From DATLGB01 sp963724135 (GTDB lineage Bacteria; Actinomycetota; Thermoleophilia; Solirubrobacterales; Solirubrobacteraceae), in assembly GCA_963724135.1 (NCBI GenBank), contig CAVRTA010000001.1, positions 62,001-126,000 of the forward strand: 64,000 nt of DNA, written 5' to 3'. Below the pieces are notes generated by a model. That model made no database searches, was not told where the DNA came from, and saw nothing but the letters and a program-made list of their open reading frames with translations. Shown here in pieces: positions 58,356 to 64,000 of this stretch; positions within the stretch are counted from its first letter, which is position 1; every line of letters begins with the position of its first letter. The translations under genes and the position numbers were made by a program.

Positions 58356-58617
58356 CCGGCTCGATCGCCACGTCGGGGAAGTCGAGCTCGGCGCCGCAGC
58401 GCGTGCACAGCTGGTCGTGGAGCGGGACGATCTTCCCGCAGGACGGGCACTGGCGGCGGACCTCCTCATCCTCGCGGCGGTAGAGCACCGCGATCAGCAC
58501 GCCGAGGAACGGGACCAGCGCGCCGATGGCGAACCAGATCACCGGCGAGGACCCCTTCGACCGGCCCACGAAGCCGGCCCAGACGCCGGAGATCGCCATG
58601 ATGATCAGGTACTCCAC
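58336..58617 (-). CDS. Membrane protein with C-terminal zinc ribbon
   Basis: 93 residues. Two hydrophobic segments (YLIIMAISGVWAGFVG and VIWFAIGALVPFLGVLIAVL) precede a rubredoxin-like zinc ribbon CPSCGKIVPLHDQLCTRCG. The zinc ribbon faces the cytoplasm if the N-terminus is inside. Function unknown. Confidence 0.7.
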   Translation of the reverse strand: MEYLIIMAISGVWAGFVGRSKGSSPVIWFAIGALVPFLGVLIAVLYRREDEEVRRQCPSCGKIVPLHDQLCTRCGAELDFPDVAIEPVSRTSA

Positions 58618-58634
58618 CGGGCCCAGTATGGGGC

Positions 58635-58988
58635 CTACAAGGGCCGGTCGAGCACGAACAGCTCGAACGACCGCGGCGGGTCGAACACGATCTGGGAGTG
58701 GTAGGTCAGCACGCGCCGCTCGGTGATGCGCTCGACCGCGGCGCAGAACTCCGACTCGACCGCCCGCTGGAAGCGCAGGCGGTAGTCGCGCACGAGCAGT
58801 TCCTCACCGGCCTCGAGCAGCGTCTGCTCGTTGCGGGTCAGACCGTCCTCGAGCACGGTCAGCACGTACTCGTCGTTGATGAAGCTCTTGGCCGCCGTCG
58901 GACCCTTGCCGTAGAGCTCCTTCATCAGCGCGACCAGCGCGTTGGAGAGTGCGGCTCGGATCTCACCGTGCTCGGACACGCGCACCAT
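58635..58988 (-). CDS. DUF2294-family protein
   Basis: 117 residues from the ATG at 58986-58988. GEIRAALSNALVALMKELYG, KGPTAAKSFINDEYVLTVLE and DGLTRNEQTLLEAGEEL match the DUF2294 pattern, followed by FCAAVERITERRVLTYHSQI. The family function is not established. It is divergent from a small membrane protein. Confidence 0.75.
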   Translation of the reverse strand: MVRVSEHGEIRAALSNALVALMKELYGKGPTAAKSFINDEYVLTVLEDGLTRNEQTLLEAGEELLVRDYRLRFQRAVESEFCAAVERITERRVLTYHSQIVFDPPRSFELFVLDRPL

Positions 58989-59013
58989 TATCGTGCAAGG
59001 CGTGCGCACGCGA

Positions 59014-59208
59014 ATGACGGATCTCGGACGGAGGCTGGTTGCCTACACGATCATCGCGATCGCGGCGGTCGTCATCGTGTGGTTTCTCTTCCGCACCGTG
59101 GTCGGCTTCATGCGCTGGATGATCGCGATCGCGCTGTTTCTGGCCGCGATCTACGCGATCTTCTGGGCCCTGAGCTTCAGGCGCGGCTCGGACGAGAAGC
59201 CCTACTGA
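59014..59208 (+). CDS. Small two-span membrane protein
   Basis: 64 residues: MTDLGRRLVAYTIIAIAAVV, then a second span (WMIAIALFLAAIYAIFWALS) and the tail FRRGSDEKPY. Start chosen at the ATG just before the conserved hydrophobic region; a GTG 12 bases upstream is possible. Function unknown. Confidence 0.6.
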   Translation: MTDLGRRLVAYTIIAIAAVVIVWFLFRTVVGFMRWMIAIALFLAAIYAIFWALSFRRGSDEKPY

Positions 59209-59222
59209 TCCGCGGGTCCCGG

Positions 59223-60653
59223 TCAGCTGTTGAGGTTGACCATCACGTGCTTGACCTGCGTGTAGTCCTCGAGGGCGTACATCGACAGGTCCTTGCCGTA
59301 GCCGGACTCCTTGAAGCCGCCGTGCGGCATCTCGGCGGCCAGCGGGATGTGGTCGTTGATCCAAACGCAGCCGAACTCGAGCTGGTTGGCGACGCGCATC
59401 GCTCGCCCGACGTCGGACGTCCACACTGACGAGGCCAGGCCGTAGCGCGTCCCGTTGGCCCACTCGAGCGCCTCCTCCTCATCGGAGAAGTGCTGGACCG
59501 TGATGACCGGGCCGAAGATCTCGTTCTGGATCATCTCGTCGTCCTGCCGGAGGCCTGCGACGACCGTCGGCTCGACGAAGTAGCCCGGCAGGTCGGGTTC
59601 GTTCCCGCCGGTGACGATCTCCGCGTGCCCGGGACGGCGCTCGAGGAATCCCGCCACGCGCTCGCGCTGGGCCTGCGAGTTGACCGGGCCGAGCGTGGTC
59701 TCGGCCGACAGCGTGTCGCCCATGACGAGGCTGTGGGCCTGCTCGGCGAGCCCGCTCACGACGTTGTCGTAGACCTGCTTGGACGCGAGCACGCGGGTCG
59801 CCGCGGTGCAGTCCTGGCCCGCGTTGTAGTAGCCGGTGCCGGCGATCGTCTCCATCGCCAGCTCCATGTCGGCGTCGTCGAAGATGACCACGGGCGCCTT
59901 GCCGCCGAGCTCGAGGTGCACGCGCTTGAGCGTGTCCGCGGCCGCCTTGGCGATCCACTTGCCGGTGCCGGGCGATCCCGTCAGCGAGACCATGTCGACC
60001 TCGCGGTGCGTCACCAGCGACGAGCCGGCGGGCTGGCCATGGCCGCAGATCACGTTCAGCACGCCCGCCGGCAGCAGGTCGGCCGCGAGCTCGGCGAGCT
60101 TCACGGTGGTCACCGGGGTCGTCTCGGCCGGCTTCAGGACGACCGTGTTGCCCGTCGCGAGCGCGGGCCCGATCTTCCAGACCGCCATCATCATCGGGTA
60201 GTTCCACGGCGTGATCTGCGCGACGACGCCGTGCGGCTCGCGGCGGATGATGGACGTGTGGCCCTCGATGTACTCCATCGCTGCCCGGCCCTCCAGGCAC
60301 CGGCCGGCGCCGGCGAAGAAGCGCAGCTGATCGGCCATTGGGCCGATCTCGTCGCCCCTGACCGCCTCGATCGGCTTGCCGGCGTCCTCGGCCTCGAGCC
60401 TGGCCAGCTCGTCGCCGTTCTCCTCGATGCGGTCGGCGAGGCGCAGGAGGGCGAGCGCGCGCTCGCCCGGGGGGGTCTGCGCCCAGCCCCTGGCAGCGGC
60501 GCGGGCGGCGCCGACCGCGCGCTCGACGTCCTCGGTGCCAGACAGGGGCACCTGCGCGATCTCCCGGCCGTTGGCGGGGTTGACGACCGGCTCGGTCGCG
60601 CCGTCCGCGGCGTCGGCGAACTCGCCGTCGATGAAGTTCTTGAGCTGGGTCAC
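59223..60653 (-). CDS. Aldehyde dehydrogenase, probably 4-aminobutyraldehyde/betaine-aldehyde type
   Basis: 476 residues, intact. ITPWNYPMMMAVWKIGPALA, SLTGSPGTGKWIAKAAADTL, LELGGKAPVVIFDDAD (catalytic Glu) and YYNAGQDCTAATRVL (catalytic Cys) are the NAD-dependent ALDH motifs. With the adjacent aminotransferase (ATGA overlap) and the PotD-like lipoprotein it most likely oxidises 4-aminobutyraldehyde from putrescine to GABA. Substrate inferred from context. Confidence 0.88.
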   Translation of the reverse strand: MTQLKNFIDGEFADAADGATEPVVNPANGREIAQVPLSGTEDVERAVGAARAAARGWAQTPPGERALALLRLADRIEENGDELARLEAEDAGKPIEAVRGDEIGPMADQLRFFAGAGRCLEGRAAMEYIEGHTSIIRREPHGVVAQITPWNYPMMMAVWKIGPALATGNTVVLKPAETTPVTTVKLAELAADLLPAGVLNVICGHGQPAGSSLVTHREVDMVSLTGSPGTGKWIAKAAADTLKRVHLELGGKAPVVIFDDADMELAMETIAGTGYYNAGQDCTAATRVLASKQVYDNVVSGLAEQAHSLVMGDTLSAETTLGPVNSQAQRERVAGFLERRPGHAEIVTGGNEPDLPGYFVEPTVVAGLRQDDEMIQNEIFGPVITVQHFSDEEEALEWANGTRYGLASSVWTSDVGRAMRVANQLEFGCVWINDHIPLAAEMPHGGFKESGYGKDLSMYALEDYTQVKHVMVNLNS

Positions 60654-61870
60654 GCGGCCTCCAGAGCGGTTGTCAGGGCATCGGCGATGAGCACGAAGTG
60701 CTCAGTCGTGGCGGTCAGCGGCGGTGAGATCGCGACCCCCGTCGCCAGCGCGCGCACGAGCACGCCCTCGGCGCGCGCGGCGGCGGCGAGCGCCTGCGGG
60801 TTCCCGGTGACCTCGACCGCCCCGAGCAGGCCGCAGCCGCCGCGCACCTCGACGACCTGCGCGTGGCTCTCGAGGACGCGCAGCGCGTCGTGCAGATCGC
60901 CCTCGAGCTCCTGTCCGCGACCGAGGATCGGCTCGAGCAGCTCGAGGTTGGCGAGCGCGGCGGCGCAGCAGGTCGCGTGAGCGGCATAGGTCGCGCCGTG
61001 GCGGAACACCGGTCCGCCGGGCTCGCCCCAGAACGGCTCCGCGACGCGCCCGGCGACCAAGACCCCGCCGAGCGGCAGATAGCCGCTGGTCACGCCCTTG
61101 GCGAAGGTGATCATGTCCGGCTGCACGTCCCAGCGCTCGATGCCGAACCACGTGCCGAGCCGGCCGAAACCGCAGATCACCGCGTCGCAGACGAACAGGA
61201 TGCCCGCGTCGGCGCACAGCTCGGCGACGCCCTCGATGTAGCCGGGCGCGGGCGGGCGCACGCCGCCGGCGCCGATCACCGGCTCGACGAACACCGCGGC
61301 GACGCGGTCCGGCCCCGTCCGCTCGACGTGCGCGCGCAGGGCGTCGAGGTCGTTGTGGTCGACAACGGCGACGTCGGGGATGAGCGGCCCCCAGCTCGAG
61401 CGGTTGGCCTCGATGCCCGCGAGCGACGTGCCGTAGCCGTGGGTGCCGTGGTAGCCGTGGGCGCGGACGACGACGTGCTGGCGCTCGCTGTTCCCGGTCT
61501 CGAGCCAGTAGCGGCGCGCGAGCTTGGCCGCGGTGTCGATCGCGTCACCGCCGCCCGAGCCCAGGAAGACCTTCGCGTCGGCCATCGGGGCGAGGTCTGC
61601 CAGCCGCGCGGTCAGCTCCCGCGCCGGGGGCGACACGAAGTCCCCGAAGGCCGAGTAGGCCTCGAGCCTGCCGAGCTGCTCGGCGATGGCCTCGGCGATC
61701 TCCGGCCGCCCGTGGCCGACGTTGCAGTACCACAGGCTCGCGGTGGCGTCCAGGTAGCGGTTGCCGTCGGTGTCGAAGACCCACACGTCCTCGCCGCGCT
61801 CGAGCACGAGCTCCTGCCGGCGCACCGCGCCCATGTCCGCGAAGGGGTGCCACAGGCGCGTATCGCTCAC
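60650..61870 (-). CDS. Class III aminotransferase, probably putrescine/diamine
   Basis: 406 residues from GTG 61870 (SDTRLWHPFADMGAVRRQEL). DATASLWYCNVGHG, FLGSGGGDAIDTAAKLAR, RAHGYHGTHGYGTSLAG, LFVCDAVICGFGRLGTW and TFAKGVTSGYLPLGGV (PLP Lys) are omega-aminotransferase motifs of the SpuC/beta-alanine-pyruvate type. The product would feed the adjacent aldehyde dehydrogenase. Amino donor inferred. Confidence 0.87.
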   Translation of the reverse strand: MSDTRLWHPFADMGAVRRQELVLERGEDVWVFDTDGNRYLDATASLWYCNVGHGRPEIAEAIAEQLGRLEAYSAFGDFVSPPARELTARLADLAPMADAKVFLGSGGGDAIDTAAKLARRYWLETGNSERQHVVVRAHGYHGTHGYGTSLAGIEANRSSWGPLIPDVAVVDHNDLDALRAHVERTGPDRVAAVFVEPVIGAGGVRPPAPGYIEGVAELCADAGILFVCDAVICGFGRLGTWFGIERWDVQPDMITFAKGVTSGYLPLGGVLVAGRVAEPFWGEPGGPVFRHGATYAAHATCCAAALANLELLEPILGRGQELEGDLHDALRVLESHAQVVEVRGGCGLLGAVEVTGNPQALAAAARAEGVLVRALATGVAISPPLTATTEHFVLIADALTTALEAA

Positions 61871-61891
61871 GCGGCGCAGTAAACCAGGGTC

Positions 61892-61897
61892 TAGCCT
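61892..61897 (+). promoter_or_regulatory. Leaderless-type -10 box for the PotD-like gene
   Basis: TAGCCT ends 7 nt before the ATG at 61905 in the 34-bp gap between divergent genes. Confidence 0.45.
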
Positions 61898-61904
61898 CTC
61901 CGCG

Positions 61905-63089
61905 ATGTTGCGGGTAGGGCTCGTCGTCACCGTGGTCGTCGCCCTGCTGGTGGCCGCCTGCGGGAGCCGTCGCGAGGAGCGCGACCCCGGCCCGAAGGTC
62001 AAGCCACCCGTGGGGGTGCGGCCGGCGACGACCGTGGGACCGTCCGAGGGCCGGCTCGATCTCGTCGCCCCCGCCGCCTACGTGCCGCGGTCGGCGACGC
62101 GCGGCCTCGGCTGCGACGTGCGCGTCACACCCGCGACGACCGCCGACGAGGTGGTGCGGATGCTCTCGACCGGCCGCTACGACGGCGCGCTCGGCAACGC
62201 CGACGCCACCATCCGGCTGATCGGGGCGGGCGCGATCGCGCCCGTCAACACCGAGCTGATCCCGAACTACGAGGACGTCTACGAGGGCCTCAAGCAGCGG
62301 CCGTTCAACTCCGTCGGCGGGCAGATGTTCGCGGTGCCGGCCGGGCGCGCGATGCTCGAGCTGGTCTGGCGGCGCAGCAAGATCCCCGGCACCTTCGCCA
62401 CCCTCGGCGCGATCTTCGACCGCCCGCGGGCAGCGGCCTACGGCGAGCAGATCGTCGTCCCCGACGACCCGGCCTCGATCGCCCAGACCGCACGCTGGGT
62501 CGGCCGCCAGCGCCACGAGCTCAACATCACCGACCCTTACGAGCTCGACCGCCGCCAGTTCAACGCGGTGCTGGACGTGCTCCGCCTCCAGCACCCGTAC
62601 GTGGCGATGTACTGGCGCGACCCGGGCGCGGTCCGCGAGGCGTTCCGCTCCGGCCGGGCCAGCATCGGCCTGGCGACGCAGCAGGTGGCGGGCGAGCTGA
62701 CCGCGCGGCCGGGCGAGGGAGGGCGGATCGAGGCGGCGCGCCCGCGCGAGGGCGCGACCGGGATCTCGCCGGCGTGGATGGTGTCCGCGACGGCCAAGCA
62801 CCCGAACTGCATGTACCGCTTCCTCGATCGCTCGCTCGACCCCGCGGTCAACGCCGACGTCGCCTTCGGCGCCGCGATCGCACCCGCCAACCGGGAGGCC
62901 TGCGACGTCCTGGCCGAGCGCGGCAACGAGACGTTCTGCGAGCGCTACCACGCCGACGAGGACAGCTTCTACGCCCGCGCGCTGTACCGCACGACCCCGT
63001 CGAGCGACTGCGGCGACGCTCGCGGCCGGGTCTGCATGGACTGGGAGGACTGGGTCCGGGCGTGGAAGAAAGTGGTCGCCGGCGAATAG
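61905..63089 (+). CDS. PotD-like polyamine-binding lipoprotein
   Basis: 394 residues. The signal peptide ends in a lipobox (LLVAACGS), so it is membrane-anchored outside the cell. The body has the fold of periplasmic binding proteins for polyamines: YDGALGNADATIRLI, ELIPNYEDVYEGLKQRPFNS, VGGQMFAVPAGRAML, FATLGAIFDRPRAAAYGEQI, ATGISPAWMVSATAKHPNCM and YRFLDRSLDPAVNADVAFGA. It is divergent from the aminotransferase/ALDH pair. The cognate permease and ATPase are not in the window. Confidence 0.82.
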   Translation: MLRVGLVVTVVVALLVAACGSRREERDPGPKVKPPVGVRPATTVGPSEGRLDLVAPAAYVPRSATRGLGCDVRVTPATTADEVVRMLSTGRYDGALGNADATIRLIGAGAIAPVNTELIPNYEDVYEGLKQRPFNSVGGQMFAVPAGRAMLELVWRRSKIPGTFATLGAIFDRPRAAAYGEQIVVPDDPASIAQTARWVGRQRHELNITDPYELDRRQFNAVLDVLRLQHPYVAMYWRDPGAVREAFRSGRASIGLATQQVAGELTARPGEGGRIEAARPREGATGISPAWMVSATAKHPNCMYRFLDRSLDPAVNADVAFGAAIAPANREACDVLAERGNETFCERYHADEDSFYARALYRTTPSSDCGDARGRVCMDWEDWVRAWKKVVAGE

Positions 63090-63127
63090 GAATTTCGTAC
63101 TCCGGTCTTCGCAGGCTCAGACCTTCG

Positions 63128-63133
63128 TACGAT
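63128..63133 (+). promoter_or_regulatory. Leaderless-type -10 box for ilvB
   Basis: TACGAT ends 6 nt before the ATG at 63140. The word TTCGTAC occurs twice just upstream (63091 and 63124 regions). Confidence 0.5.
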
Positions 63134-63139
63134 GTCACC

Positions 63140-64000
63140 ATGCCCATGCGAGCCGTCGACGCCGTCATGCACTGCCTCAAGGCGGAAGGCGTCGAGGTCG
63201 TATTCGGCTACCCGGGCGGCGCCAACCTGCCGACGTACGACGCGCTGTACGACGCCGGGATCCGGCACGTGCTGGTCCGCCACGAGGCGGGCGGCGGGCA
63301 TGCCGCGGAGGGCTACGCGAAGACGTCCGGCAAGGTCGGCGTCTGCTTCGCCACGTCAGGTCCCGGCGCGACGAACATCGTCACGCCGCTCACCGACGCG
63401 ATGATGGACTCGGTCCCGGTCGTGTTCTTCACCGGCCAGGTGCGGACCGAGCTGCTGGGGACGGACGGCTTCCAGGAGGCGGACACGTTCGGCATCACCA
63501 TGCCGATCGTCAAGCACTCCTTCATGATCCAGCACCCGGCGGAGATCCCGCGGACGATCCACGAGGCGTTCCACATCGCCCGGACGGGGCGTCCGGGCCC
63601 GGTGCTGATCGACATGCCGACGGACCTGACGCGGGTCGACATCGACTACGAGCCCGTCACCGACGTCCACCTGCCCGGCTACCAGCCGACGACCGACGGC
63701 AACCAGAAGCAGATCCGCATTGCCGCGAAGGCGATGGCCAACGCGCGCCGCCCGGTGATCTATGCCGGCGGTGGGGTCGTCGCCGCCAACGCGAGCGAGG
63801 AACTGCGTGCCCTGGTCGGGGCCGATCGCTTTCCGATCACCTGCACGCTGATGGGGCTCGGCGCGTTCCCCGCGCCGCACGAGCAGTGGCTCGGGATGCT
63901 GGGCATGCACGGGACCCGGGCTGCCAACTACGCGATGGACGAGGCCGATCTGATCGTCGCCTGCGGAGCGCGCTTCGACGATCGCATCACCGGCAAGCTG
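63140..64000 (+). CDS. ilvB: Acetolactate synthase large subunit (partial, runs off the right edge)
   Basis: ThDP enzyme starting branched-chain amino-acid synthesis. The first 287 residues are present without a stop: AVDAVMHCLKAEGVEVVFGY, PGGANLPTYDALYD, RHEAGGGHAAEGYAKTSGKV (ThDP-activating Glu), GVCFATSGPGATNIVTPLTD, VPVVFFTGQV, FQEADTFGITMPIVKHSFMI and GRPGPVLIDMPTDL. Frame intact. Confidence 0.93.
   Translation, partial: MPMRAVDAVMHCLKAEGVEVVFGYPGGANLPTYDALYDAGIRHVLVRHEAGGGHAAEGYAKTSGKVGVCFATSGPGATNIVTPLTDAMMDSVPVVFFTGQVRTELLGTDGFQEADTFGITMPIVKHSFMIQHPAEIPRTIHEAFHIARTGRPGPVLIDMPTDLTRVDIDYEPVTDVHLPGYQPTTDGNQKQIRIAAKAMANARRPVIYAGGGVVAANASEELRALVGADRFPITCTLMGLGAFPAPHEQWLGMLGMHGTRAANYAMDEADLIVACGARFDDRITGKL

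Overview
The window is high-GC bacterial DNA with many GTG starts, ATGA/GTGA gene overlaps and short leaderless-type promoters. Gene content (IF3 with a long basic tail, infC-rpmI-rplT next to pheST, class III cyclases, an F420-type luciferase-like oxidoreductase, PotD-like lipoprotein) suggests an actinobacterium, probably of the Solirubrobacterales/Thermoleophilia type. The lineage is inferred, not proven.

1-8.5 kb: secreted protein, alpha/beta hydrolase, PLP enzyme, thrS, VOC protein, thioesterase, then infC-rpmI-rplT with a large structured intergenic region and an intrinsic terminator. 7.8-16.1 kb: a tightly overlapping run of rRNA methyltransferase, pheS, pheT, argC, argJ, argB, argD. 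16.1-27.6 kb: secreted LVIVD-type protein, FtsH, a secreted BNR/VWA surface protein, dodecin, argG, a nucleotide cyclase, a small membrane protein and a coiled-coil protein beside a 97-bp palindrome. 27.7-35.4 kb: dnaE, nfo, gltX, an HDOD-LuxR protein and an Rrf2 regulator.

35.4-43.3 kb is an integrated element of about 8 kb in the 3' end of the Rrf2 gene. It is bounded by 21-bp direct repeats and carries an excisionase-like gene, a tyrosine integrase and an anti-phage cargo. The cargo is a DUF4365-APAZ nuclease followed by a short prokaryotic Argonaute (a SPARDA-type pair), a DUF1883/DUF1508 gene pair, and an AvcD-like kinase-cytidine deaminase with a structured region in front that could encode its RNA partner. 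A third, diverged att copy 585 bp further right marks a second, mostly lost element.

44-57.2 kb: class II amidotransferase, membrane cyclase, cysK-thiF-cysE (cysteine synthesis, possibly the Rrf2 regulon), an AbiEi/DUF559 protein, pcrA, folD, a luciferase-like oxidoreductase and gatC-gatA-gatB. 57.2-64 kb: small membrane and hypothetical proteins, a probable putrescine catabolic/uptake set (aldehyde dehydrogenase, aminotransferase, PotD-like lipoprotein) and the start of ilvB.

Many conserved genes contain single-base indels, nearly all one extra base, concentrated at 27.7-34 kb and 46-57 kb. dnaE alone has about twenty. These look like consensus-sequence errors rather than decay, so such genes are given as single CDS spans with the frame breaks described.
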